Shown in pieces: positions 13,258-23,608 of a stretch of DNA of 64,000 nucleotides (its first letter is position 1; the number at the start of each line of letters is the position of its first letter). Origin of the DNA: Turritopsis dohrnii (lineage: Eukaryota > Cnidaria > Hydrozoa > Anthoathecata > Oceaniidae); assembly GCA_027922465.2 (NCBI GenBank), contig BQMF02000284.1, positions 496,001 to 560,000 of the forward strand, given 5' to 3'. Below the pieces are notes generated by a model. The model saw only the letters and a list, made by a program, of their open reading frames with translations, was not told the DNA's origin and searched no databases. Both the position numbers and the translations under genes were made by a program.

Positions 13258-13789
13258 TATGGATACGCATTCACGCACACAGTTACGAATTTTACTCGCT
13301 CGGTTTGTCTTTGTCGAATGAAAATCCGGCTTTCACGCATTCGATATTGTCGCTGGCGAACGGGTGATTACACGCACCCACTCCGCAAACCTTATATATA
13401 TTGTTTGCAGCCATCTTGCAGATTGTAATAAAATGTAACTGATTTCTCCAAGCTCTCTCAGTTAAAAAAATCTGTTTTGACTTGCCCAAAGTACTTGTTA
13501 TTCATTCATACGGCTTTTAGGAAGAGTCTCTGATACATGACTTTTAGTAAAGGGCGCCATATAAGCCAAATTACTTGCCCAAAGTAGGCAATGTCAGAAA
13601 ACGTAAATTTACGTAGTTGGCGATCGCTTAAAACGTAAATATACGTAGTTGGCGTGGTATCAATATATAAGGTTTGCGGAGTGGGTGCGTGGAATCACCC
13701 GTTCGCCAGCGAAAACATGGAATGCGTGAAAGCCGGATATTCCTTCAACAAATTGAATGCATGAATACGCATATCCATAACTGAAAGGG
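13258..13789. mobile_element. Foldback element at the palindrome centre
   Basis: Arms of about 130-150 bases in inverted orientation: TATGGATACGCATTCACGC... at 13,258 pairs with ...GCATGAATACGCATATCCATA ending at 13,789, and the inner ends pair as CACCCACTCCGCAAACCTTA (13,378-13,397) with its complement at 13,669-13,688. The loop (about 13,405-13,660) holds a direct repeat ACGTAAATNTACGTAGTTGGCG at about 13,602 and 13,634. There is no coding capacity. It looks like a MITE/foldback inserted between the two large arms. Confidence 0.75.
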
Positions 13790-13797
13790 CGCTATTT

Positions 13798-14157
13798 CTT
13801 TTTCGCACCCCCTCTTAATCTACCTACCTTAGGCCGACTTTTTTTGCGTCAGTAAAATTTTGTGAAAATGGATGAACATGGATTTAACGCAACCTAATTT
13901 TAGCAAATTACCCCTTAATTACGGAGAATTGCCAGTAGGTAAAATAAAAGTTTTGCTAAAGTTAAATTTTCCGCAACTTAAATTTAGCGAAAATATGCTC
14001 ATTCGATGCAAAAACAGTCGGCCTAAGGTATCTGCCATATTTTTTTACTGTGTTGGCTCTTCATGATGGAGATAAAAAATTACCCAAACCCTAACCCTTA
14101 ACTCAGACCCTAAAACATCCTGGATGGAGAATGGGGGTGCGAAAAGGAAATAGCACC
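13798..14157. mobile_element. hAT-like MITE with 8-bp target duplication
   Basis: A 360-base element flanked by ACTGAAAG on both sides (13,790-13,797 and 14,158-14,165). Its ends form inverted repeats: GGCGCTATTTCTTTTTCGCA on the left and the complement of GGTGCTATTTCCTTTTCGCA on the right. An 8-bp duplication with short TIRs is the signature of hAT elements. A second inverted pair lies inside (TACCTTAGGCCGACT near 13,826, complement near 14,014), so it may itself contain a nested foldback. It has no transposase, so it depends on a partner elsewhere. Confidence 0.8.
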
Positions 14158-14165
14158 ACTGAAAG

Positions 14166-16355
14166 AATATATATATGTAATTTTTGTTAGTTTTCTTGAT
14201 ATTGTATCCTATCAATGTATCCTATCAATGTAATGTACATTTTAGTTATATTGCGATTCAAAGACCTTATTAATTCAAATGTCCAAATACCAAACTGTGC
14301 TCCCTTGCCTCGTTTTGATGTGGTAATTTGATGAATATTATCAGAAATTGGCCCATTAGTAATTTTCAGTTATGAATAACATAATACTAAGTAATGTCAC
14401 AATATAAAAAATCAAAACAAAGTCGAATTTGATAATCTGATAATGTGTATTCAAGTATTCGATTTTGTCAATGTGGGATGGAGATAGAAAAGAGAAGGAA
14501 AACAAAATGCTTCATGAATCAATCATTTCCTATTCTTTTGTGCACTGCATAAGTACAGATTCAAAAAATTTCTGACAGTCATAGTGGCAAAAAGAGCATG
14601 AATAAAGATGACCTATTCTAAAAAACCCAGCATTTTCAAAAGCATAAAGAAGCACTAGGAAGTAAACCAACAAGAAATACATAACAGGCATCTTCTAAAC
14701 TTTGCCAGAATGTTCAGGTAACTTAACCCCAACTTTAAATGTCAATCAACAAAATTCAATTTATATACATTCTTGATTCTTGAATCTGTCCATGTTTCTT
14801 TCAAGTGAATGATGAAAAACATTTTTGAATGTTTCCTGATAGTATTAGTCTCTAACCACTGGAAATGCCAGACACATCACACTTGTTACTCCTGTCTTGG
14901 TTCAGCAGTTCCATTGTTTCAAGTATATACAGCAGATATTCCACGACCATAATAGTGATTCGTCTTTAATTCATTGATTTCAATTACTCTTGATAATGCC
15001 TTATACACCTAAAATTAGTAAAACCAACAAACAATTCATTCATTCGCGATACTGAAAGTAATCAAAATCATTTATATATATTTAACAATTATGTAATTAT
15101 ATCATAATTATATATATATTTTTAGAAATAACTCCAGTATATAACATCTAAAGTTATAACAATTACACAAAAACATATGTAGCTCCACTCCTTGTAGTGG
15201 CTTCGGCCTTGAGTGGGGTGAGTGATTAAAAAAAAACCAAAAATTAACTGATTTATTTCTTTACTCTTCATTGTTGTTTATTTTTAATTATCTTATCCAA
15301 TTAAAGAATTCGTAAGCTGTATATAGCTATTTTACCTTCAGTTATCTCTCACCCAGGCACATGTATAAATTAAATGTAAATACTAAACAGAGTTTACTGA
15401 TATTGAATTCCAAATCAGAGAATATTTTTCAGTATAGATGGATATATATATTGTTTACATTTTTTGTTGTTAAACATTCCAATTTGATCACAAAAGGCAA
15501 CTAAGATTGTGTATTGTATATACTCTTTTAAATAGACAAATTCCATGTTGACGTATACTCTGTTTTGATGTCTCATTGCATTGATTTAGACATTATTAGA
15601 AATTATCAAAGCCAATTTTTTCTGCACACACATTCCCTGTCAGCATAAAAAGTTTATACGAAACATGCAAATCATTTCCCATGAACAATAATAAGCTTGC
15701 AATAAAGAATTCAAAATGGGTAGTAAATCTCTAAAAGGGCCTATTATTATGAATAACATTTTGTGGGACGACAAAAGTAACATTAGATTTTATCATTATC
15801 ATTGGACTTTTATGTCTTGGTTTGTGTTGTGTGTGGAAATAAAAACAGTTAAGTGGATCAAAATACAACACCAACTTGAATAAACATGGCTTAAAGATAA
15901 AAACGAATGGAGAAGAGATAGCAGTTTTTTATTTTATTCCTCACAGATAGATACACAGTTTGTGAGCAAAGATGCACAACTTTCAGAAGCTTTGATCTAA
16001 ATTTAAATTTAAGAAGTTCATGACAAACTTCAGAGCATTCGGAATATTCCCGGGGAAAAATGTCTACTTAACTCAAAAAAGCAACTACTTTGGCCTTCCC
16101 GCTACCGTACACATCGACAATTTTACCCTAAAGCTATACACTGAACACTTTTGGGCTTGATCAATCATATTAATATCTACATCGCAATTTGCAAAACTTA
16201 AAGGTAAGCGAGAAAATTGAGATTTTTGGTATGTCCTGTAAGAAATTTCAGCGATTGACGGCAGCCGAACGCATCTCTCTGTTATTATTTTGATGACAAT
16301 ATTTGATCTTGCCAAATGAGCTCCGTTCCGCTTAAAAGCTACACTCCGCAAAAAG
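14166..16355 (+). repeat. Right arm of the 5.4-kb palindrome, facing micro-exon gene 1
   Basis: Inverted homologue of 10,936-13,257. It ends with the piggyBac-like start ATGAGCTCCGTTCCGCTTAA (ATG at 16,316) and CAAAAAG at 16,349-16,355, where similarity stops. Five A's here, against six in the left arm, keep the short frame MSSVPLKSYTPQK in register. Because it is inverted, any promoter in this arm would drive transcription rightwards into the micro-exon gene. The rest is AT-rich with no coding exon that I can support. Confidence 0.7.
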
Positions 16356-16441
16356 TTAAGGTGCCGGCTGTTAACTGCTATATTTCATACTGAAGAAATG
16401 TAATCAACTTATATCACATGATATGTTCATTTCTTCTTTAG

Positions 16442-16610
16442 GTGGAGTACAAGTCCCAAGTACAAGTACAAGTTCCCGTCGTGTACTCTGTTGCCATGAA
16501 TTGCGCATGGAAAATCACGAGCTTTTAGTCAATACAACACATCTCCATAGGCAATTCATGAACCAAAAGTCAGGGCATCTCTTTCAAAGAGATATATTTG
16601 CAGTTTAGTA
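16442..16610 (+). other. Upstream exon of micro-exon gene 1 (shared with gene 2)
   Basis: Begins after a TTTAG acceptor with GTGGAGTACAAGTCCC and continues for roughly 150 bases. The same sequence, with the same acceptor, occurs inverted at 25,619-25,500 upstream of micro-exon gene 2. One frame is open here (GGVQVPSTSTSSRR..., 16,423-16,608), but the matching frame in the second copy is interrupted, so I treat it as a probable 5' untranslated exon. Its 3' boundary is uncertain; a GTAATG donor at about 16,607 is possible. Confidence 0.5.
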
Positions 16611-16691
16611 ATGTAGTATCTTTAGCATTATTTTTGTAGGAGTTGTAAATTTTATGAAATTTTTATTTCATTTTAGTACTAAAAAAATATA

Positions 16692-17993
16692 ATGGCTGCA
16701 TCCAACAAAGATATCAGTAAGTTGTACATTTTTACAGAGATTTTGTTCTGCATTTAAGTTATTTGCATTCTAATAAATATATCTTCCTCCTATATTTTAG
16801 TATTTGAAAAAGAATGTCATGCAAGTAAGGTTTACCTTATTTACTTTCACCTTTTTTCGTTAAAGAATATACATTCTTGGTTTTAACTGCTTTTGTTTTT
16901 AGAGTTGGACCAACTTGAAAAGAAAAACACAGGTATGCAACTTAAGCATAACTAAATTCATATTACGAAATCATGTGAATGTTTCATAAACATTTTATTT
17001 TTTAGTAATGAAAAAGGTTAAACGGGCACAGCCCATACAAAAAACCCCTACTGGTAAGCTTTCTATAGCTAGATATAATTATTTTTATCTACCTTTTAAT
17101 TCTTTTCTTTATATAAGGGTACAAGCATACATATATTAATATTTCGACTGAAGCCTTTTATTCAAATGACTCCTTCTTTCAAATGTTATGGGTGTAAATA
17201 AATATGCATATATGTTTTTAGCTGTTGCTACAAAAACCAAATGTGTTGATAGTGAGTTTTCATTATATTCAATCAATGTTCATTTACATGCAATATTGTA
17301 TTGTATTGTTTTCTGCCATTCCTTGAGCATTGATGAGGTACGGTAATATCTCTTTTTCAGATCTAATGGATGTGGATGCGTCCACTGCAAATAGTAAGAA
17401 GAGTGCAAATATTCGTATTTGGAATGAATGCGTATTTTGCCTGAAGCTTCCTTCGCACAATTTCAACTGTTATATTCCATATGTTTTTAGATGTTGGAAA
17501 TTCTATGCCGAGTGGAAGCCATGATAGTAAGTTTACGTAACTGCAGAAGTTTTCATTTTACAACGCATTTAAAATAAAGACTTTCCACTGACATATTCCT
17601 TCTGTTCTCCAATAAATAGTTTATAGTTATAGTTATTGTTTATAATTATACAGTTATAGATACCGTAATCTTTTTTTAGATGTTGTAATTCTAGATGATA
17701 CCACCAACAGTTCTAACAGTAATAATTTGTTTGTCAATTGTATCTCCTAGAATAATCTATTATTTTGATAAGTTTATTATTGTTTTTATTTAGACTTAAC
17801 TTTCGTTGATTTGGCGAGATATCGCGAAAAACATCCGGGCTCAAAATCTGAACGTGCATTCAAGGTGTGGGCCCGGAATGGCGGAAAAGACCACCCAGGT
17901 TATGTGCCACCAAAGCACAAAAATTTTAAAAAGAATAACAAAAATAAATTGTTAAATAATATTATAAAAATCTTAAATAATTCTACGCTGTAG
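16692..17993 (+). CDS. Micro-exon gene 1 (nine exons, all introns phase 1)
   Basis: Family not recognised. The exons are 16692-16716, 16801-16824, 16903-16932, 17006-17053, 17222-17251, 17361-17393, 17491-17526, 17680-17718 and 17794-17993. Exons 2-8 are 24, 30, 48, 30, 33, 36 and 39 nt, all multiples of three, each with a T-rich ...TAG or ...CAG acceptor and a GTAAG-like donor. Every junction falls after codon position 1, so any internal exon could be skipped without a frame change. Spliced as listed the frame is open for 154 codons. The first exons are Lys/Glu-rich, the middle ones Ser/Thr/Asn-rich; exon 8 encodes VVILDD, resembling a SUMO-interacting motif. The last exon encodes HPGSKSERAFKVW and GGKDHPGY, then a basic Lys/Asn tail. 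The same last-exon domain ends gene 2 at 23.6 kb. It lies downstream of Helitron 1 in the same orientation, before a Helitron 3' terminus. Confidence 0.75.
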
Positions 17994-18109
17994 GAATAAG
18001 CGATTAGTATAATAAGATAGATAAATATAGCGAATAGTTTAGAACATACGATTTGAAACTTCTTTTTTAAGTGATTTAGAATAAGTTGTGCAATTCCTAC
18101 AGCGTAGAG
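17984..18109. mobile_element. Small foldback element at the end of micro-exon gene 1
   Basis: CTACGCTGTAGGAAT (17,984-17,998) is repeated as a perfect inverted copy, ATTCCTACAGCGTAG (about 18,094-18,108), around an AT-rich 95-base centre. The gene 1 stop codon (17,991-17,993) lies inside the left arm, so the last three residues of the predicted protein derive from this repeat. Confidence 0.6.
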
Positions 18110-18552
18110 TTAGTTTGTTGTTTATCAGTTGGAGAATATATAATGTTTTACTATCAATTTTTGTCTTTTCTTAGTTTAATTGACATGATCCACTAAAGTT
18201 CACTGTGATTTTACCAATGTGAATCAATATCATTTCAAAATGTCTAATTGAAACATTATTCTGCATGTGTTGATATAGAATGTTGATCATGATTGTTTTT
18301 TAGTTTGTAAATCGTATAAATAACCTGATGGAAACATTTTAAAATCATGCTGAAACTTTGCTGCCTTGAAATTACATAAAATTACCGTCAATTGGTAAGT
18401 AAAATTGAGTTTGTCATTATATCTGAAATATATGAATACTACGTAGATTGTACAAAATAAGACGTCTGTTTTCTTTTAGATCGGAAATAACGGACCATTT
18501 ATATCGTCAATGATGTAGCTGACTTTTCGGTTAGAACTCTTATAATAATGTT

Positions 18553-18697
18553 TTAAAGAATGAGGCAAATGTTGTTTATGAACTCAATCACCCATGCAAA
18601 TTTTACAAGGCTGACACCATGAAGGTGATGATTATTAGGTGATTGAAAAACTCATTCTTTAACAGGACCCGTAAAAGATTTTTACACGGGTTACTAG
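18553..18697 (+). mobile_element. Helitron 3' terminal region (+ strand), ending in CTAG
   Basis: A 15-base hairpin GTAAAAGATTTTTAC is followed by ACGGGTTACTAG, giving CTAG at 18,694-18,697. This matches the 3' ends of the minus-strand elements in this window (for example that at 55,446). Just inside lie nested stems: TTAAAGAATGAG (18,553) pairs with CTCATTCTTTAA (18,651), and TCAATCACC (18,584) with GGTGATTGA (18,638). No plus-strand TC start is visible between this end and Helitron 1, so it may be the 3' end of Helitron 1 with micro-exon gene 1 inside. Confidence 0.7.
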
Positions 18698-18712
18698 TAA
18701 TAGTAATAATAA

Positions 18713-20942
18713 CTAGTATCCCGGGTAAAAACTTTTTACCGAACTTAACTTCGAAAAGAATGGGTCAAAATCGCCTTTCCCGTGAACGATCCCCGTGACG
18801 AAAAAATAAATCATAGAATCGCAACTCAAAAACATCCCAGGCGGCGTCGCTCGCCACCCATGTTCAGTATGCGTTGTGTTGCAAACTTTAACTCGTGTAA
18901 AAGTTTCTAAAGGCATTAATTTTTTAATTCATTTCTTACATTCAGAAGATTAAAAACAGAAACAAATAGCAACATGGCTCAGAATAATATATTTATACGC
19001 AGAAGAGAAGTAACTTTAATGTAAAAAAATGGCAATATATAACACAGAACTGTTTACCCAGACATACGAAACCAAACATTACAAAATGTTAATTCAAAAC
19101 AAATTGATACCTTCCAACTTTTTCTTTTGTTCCAAAGTTACTACTCCACTGCAACCATTAATGAATTTTTGAAATGATATGTAGTCTGTTCTTCCCAAAA
19201 CCATCAACGTCATGATTAAAACCATGAATTTCATTTCTTTATGCTTTTTTTATTATTACCTAAAAATTAATACTTGAATTGTAATACCAAAAACCTAATC
19301 ATGCTATAACAATATTAAAATAAAAAATAAAACAAAAAGAAAGAAAAAACAAAAAGAAAATTCAAGTACGCATTTATCCTAAAGATAACAATTAAAAACA
19401 AAATTTGGTCTATAAAGTCAACCGATACTGTGAGTCCATACGGGTTCACTCAACACTGGAGCTGAACAGAATAAAGACTTTTACCTGGCATACACAACCA
19501 AACATCAAATTAATCAAAACAATTGAAACAACAAAATGCCCTACTTTGACCAAAACCATAATTGAATACCCAGAAGATATTAAAAGCAACAAATAAAAAC
19601 ATAATGCTAAACTTATATACCTAGCAAGTATGTATGTAGCAATTAACATAACACAAAATAATGAATGTCGTAAACAAATGTAAACTGAAGAAAAATATAC
19701 CCCAGCAATGCTTCTTTTTTGTAGTACAATCGCAATGAAATACATAATCCATTCTTCTCTTATATAACCTTCTCAACATACCATGTGTTTCATTTATACA
19801 TTTATAAATTTCGTTTATAAATAGCTACACTTTTTCTTTTCTGACCTAAAAGAAAAAGATTTCATTCAGTAAAGAACAGCTACAATACTTACTACTACTG
19901 CAACCATATTTAAGCAAACCAAAACAAAAGGCATAAATGGCTGGCAGAAAGGCATGCAGACAAAGCATCAAACATCGTCAATAGATACAATTTGACAGCA
20001 TAACACGATCTCTACTTCCACAGCCATGAGAAAGGAAAACAGTCATAGCTGTGGGACCATTTTTAATTGATCTGTAAATAAATAAATCAAATCAAATCTT
20101 CTTTGCTAACTATAAAAATAATAATAGCGTGCGTTACCAAAACAAATTACTCTCGTCTTCGTTTTTCATCCAGTAGCATATAAACTAAACAAAATAACTG
20201 ATATAATAAGATATCCATTCAAAGCTATAGTATTTAATCTTTCAAAACTAAATTAAAACCATTCCTTACTGTGTAAATAAACATCGTTTTATTCTGCATT
20301 TCTTCACTACACTTTCTTCTGTATAGCGATATTTGATAACTAAAACGTAAACAAACATTTAAATACATTTAAATACAAATACATGTTTCTAACTTGTTCT
20401 TTTATTAATCAAAAATAAAAGTTTTATAATAATACCTTTCGTTCGTTCGATCTTTCTGCAGCTAATTTTCAAAAAACTTCACTGCACTTCTTCTGTATAT
20501 CTAATATGATTTTTCATTGTAAACAAACGATAATAAAACGTTTTATAATAATAACAATACCTTCGTGCATACAAACCTGTGTGCCTTCGTCAGTTCTTTC
20601 GTCGATTTGCTGCCTTAAACAATCAAATTTAAATTAAAATATTCGTATACAAAAAGAAACACGTCTTCTTCGCGAAATGATCGTTGACAAATTTCGAACG
20701 ATTAACATTGCATTGCTCGCACTCCTCCAAAGACGTTTTTCGGCTGATTTCCACTGCGCAAACCAAAAATAACAAAACGGAGGAGCATATACTAATCGCG
20801 GAAAATCAAAAAAAGTGTTCTCGCTCTATGTGGTTTTACGACAAAAAGGGAAAAAATAAGAAGGGTTTGACCGTGAAAAAACCCAAATATGTCACTCTCT
20901 AAAATAAAAGTGTGACACACAACGCAAATTAGTATAATAAGA
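18713..20942 (-). mobile_element. Non-autonomous Helitron A (2.2 kb)
   Basis: On the minus strand it starts TCTTATTATACTAATTTGCG at 20,942 and ends with hairpin GGTAAAAAGTTTTTACC, then CGGGATACTAG at 18,713. These are Helitron termini: 5' TC, 3' hairpin plus CTRR, no TIR. The 5' end resembles that of Helitron 2 (TCTATATATACTAATTCGCG), so Helitron 2 is a candidate helper. It is about 90 percent alike, by eye, to element A' at 59,571-61,726. It has no Rep/helicase but contains remnants of a short-exon gene. Confidence 0.85.
19446..20740 (-). pseudogene. Short-exon gene inside Helitron A (start codon lost)
   Basis: Counterpart of the gene inside A' (60,277-61,518). The first-exon ATG of A' is ACG here (about 20,734-20,736) and part of that exon is deleted. 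Other exon blocks and their splice signals remain: the block near 20,446-20,471, the 48-nt block near 19,889-19,936 (begins CCATTTATGCC, donor GTAAGT), and a long hydrophobic frame at 19,745-19,446. A 30-nt block near 19,125-19,154 (TAACTTTGGAACAAAAG..., donor GTATC) is also conserved between A and A'. Function unknown. Confidence 0.4.
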
Positions 20943-21940
20943 CTAGTATCCCGTGTAAAAACATTTTACGGGTTTATCTGAAAGTAACGTCTCAAAAATG
21001 GTGTCGAAAAATTAAATCACAGCGTGACGAACAGAAACGGTGTCAGTGCTGTAAGTACTTTAAACTTTAAATATAAGAACGCAGAACAGTCGAAATACTT
21101 GGAAGATCTTAAACCCATGAAAAATAAAAATACGCGCTGTGCATCGGCTTTTTTCACTCTGTGAAGTAAATTGATTGAAGATGCAATGCAATGGTTCCCC
21201 GTGATGAAAATACTTAACGTCAATACATAATACGGAAAAAAACACTTCTCACCCTATTAATCGAAAATCTCTAGGTATTCCAGCCAAAGCATTTTTAGTT
21301 CAACACTGGAGTTATGAACAGTAAAACTTTTAAATCAGAAGATCTGAAACACTTCAAAATATTCATAATAAATCTTTCACGATACGATATATGCAGTAGT
21401 AAAAATAAATTGTGCGTACAGGTAAACAACAAAAAGATTAAAATCGCTGTAACCATTTCATGGAATCCACACCCCAATGTAAATAAAAGCCAAACGGGAA
21501 AGTCGTAAAAGTGTCGAAATGTGAATTAAAAACAATTGCGATTTTCTTTACGAACCCAGACCGTCATGATTAAAAACCATGATATTCATTTCTTCAATCG
21601 CGTATTATTTGAAAAGTAATGATGCAGAAACCATATTAATACTATAAGAAGAAACAAAACAAACAAACAAAAAAGTTCTAAAGCGGACTTACCCTAAAAA
21701 CATTAATAAATCTTTGCGCAATACTTTCGTTGTTGTCTATTGTTTCTTGATCTCGCGAATAATCGAAACATTTGAAACAATTAAATACAATGCAATGTTT
21801 TCCCCTATACTAATCGTAGAAAAATATTAACCGCCGTGGTCTGACACTCCATTATGAATAAGTGACCGCAAAACCGACCCGAAATTTTAGAAAGTGAAAG
21901 CGTGAAAAAAGCGGATGCACACTCGTGATTAGTATATAGA
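20943..21940 (-). mobile_element. Non-autonomous Helitron B
   Basis: Its 5' end (TCTATATACTAATCACGAG) is at 21,940 and its 3' end (hairpin around GTAAAATGTTTTTAC, then ACGGGATACTAG) is at 20,943. That 3' end directly abuts the 5' end of element A with no base between. The body contains the family landmark GTCATGATTAAAAACCATGA near 21,561. No gene is supported. Confidence 0.75.
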
Positions 21941-22034
21941 CTAGCCGCCAAGGCGGCGTCGCTCGCCACCCATGTTCAGTATGCGTCCAGTTCACGAAAA
22001 ATAAAAGTAGCAAAGTAAAAGTAGTATAATAAGA
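21941..22034 (-). mobile_element. Very short Helitron derivative C
   Basis: A 94-base unit with a TCTTATTATACTACTTTTAC 5' end at 22,034 and a 3' end CCGCCTTGGCGGCTAG at 21,941, where the hairpin CCGCC/GGCGG lies directly against CTAG. It contains GGTGGCGAGCGACGCC, also present inside A (near 18,841) and A' (near 59,690). It abuts element B head to tail. Confidence 0.6.
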
Positions 22035-23608
22035 ATATTTTCTGGAAAGAACCAAACTTTATACTTAGGTATACAAAGTAGCTTTTTATAACTACACCTT
22101 ATTCTTAAATATACAAAACTACAATGATGAAGAAATTGATACCTTCCAGTGATGATTCTTTCCACTAATGCAATATCAGAATAACAAATTCTTTCAATGA
22201 ATATAATAATCTTCACCAACAAAACCAACATCATGATTTAAACCATGACATTCCACTGCAACCATCTTATTATAATATTAACCTAAAAGAATATATTAAA
22301 AGTCCATGAAAATAAGGTTCTGGCAATGTCTGAGGTAAAATGAGTGGTACAATAATACAAAAGATTCAGGTTTCGTAGAACAGCAACAGAAATTCCCATA
22401 AATAATTCAGATTTAATAACCATAAGATAACATATATAATATCTTAGTATCACACATCCCACCAAAACTTTTTCAAAAACCCTGTTCAAAAAGACCTGCA
22501 TCCAAAGGTTTTTACAGGTGCTAATAAAGAATGCATGTCTGTTGTAGTAAGCAAAGGCATATATTTTATAAATTATTACTTATTGCAATACAAAAGTAAA
22601 ATAAAATATGTTCATTAGAAAGGTGTATTAAATAACGTTTTGATTAAGCATTAACCATTTTCTACGACATTTAAACAGCCATTTCATACATCATCGAACT
22701 GTAAACTAAGTTGGTGAGGTAACGATAACGATATTATTTCGAACTTCGCATAGACAAACTGTTTGATGAAATAAATATCATGAGCAATGAGTACGGAGGT
22801 TGTCTGCAATAATTTGTTGCTGCCAATCTGTAAATGTAATCAAAAAATAAGTTGTGAGTAGAAACAAAATAAGCTTGAATGATGAGTTTGAATTTGACTC
22901 ACCATTGTTTCCCTTCACATCTAAACTAACTGTAAACATCTGAATATCTTTATAATGTGTCTAAACCTATAATCATCTACTGCATGCAGAGAACAAATAA
23001 TCATGTTAAGGCAGCCTTATAAACTGATTGGAAACTAAGCTGTTAATCTTTATTTACGATGACAAATGCCACAACATTTAAAAGAAAGAAGAAATACATA
23101 TGAGATGACACTCAATTAATCATATCTGTAACCCAGTGTGCAAAATCATCAAAGAATCACTGTGATGGAGAGCATCCTCAGTGAAAATGTGTAGATTTCT
23201 TTAGAAATGCACTCCTACGCAGATATTTTTTAATAAATGTGCTGACTGGGAAAGAATATTTTTAAAATTTTAAAATTTCTGTTCGACACTAATGCAACAC
23301 TAATTGATAGAGTGACAGACATAACTAAACACAAATCTTAGGTTAGTAAATTGACAGTGTGAAAGCTAGAATGTTAGGATATTGTGATTAAAGAGGTAAT
23401 GATAGAGCAAATGAATTTGTAGAAAATAACTTTATTCTCATCAAAACTAAAATAAACTAAAATACCCTCATCAGTTTTCTATTCATTTTAGTGAGTCTAT
23501 GTAAAGAAAGTCAAATGAAAATTTTGTAATGCTCACGCAAAGGTCTAGGAACTCACTTTAATGAATAGAAAACTGATGGGGCAAAAGCGTTAAAATTATA
23601 CTGGTTAA
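22035..23608. other. Helitron-derived and 3' flanking sequence of micro-exon gene 2
   Basis: No coding exon supported. Segments near 22,125-22,260 (AAATTGATACCTTCCA; CATCATGATTTAAACCATGA) and 22,500-22,525 resemble the interior of Helitron A, so the left part is another degenerate family member. The right part is the 3' flank of gene 2 and includes a strong inverted repeat at 23,466-23,581. A 3' terminus for Helitron 2 was looked for here and not found. Confidence 0.45.
23466..23581. ncRNA. Candidate hairpin RNA or small foldback, 31-nt arms
   Basis: CCTCATCAGTTTTCTATTCA and what follows at 23,466-23,496 pairs with an almost complete inverted copy at 23,551-23,581, with two or three mismatches and a 54-base loop. 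The size is compatible with a pri-miRNA-like hairpin or a tiny MITE. It lies about 30 bases beyond the gene 2 stop codon. Nothing in the sequence decides between the two. Confidence 0.35.

Noticed and set aside
16085..16351. 88-codon minus-strand frame near the palindrome end
   Set aside because: It lies antisense to the piggyBac upstream homology and has no recognisable content; its counterpart in the left arm is not open.
18001..18017. Helitron 5' end (GATTAGTATAATAAGA) in the centre of the small foldback after gene 1
   Set aside because: The first 17 bases resemble the family terminus, but no element body follows on the minus strand; probably chance in AT-rich DNA.
22501..22530. Helitron 2 3' terminus at GGTTTTTACAGG
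   Set aside because: There is no CTRR end next to it and no matching hairpin; the stretch matches the interior of element A instead.
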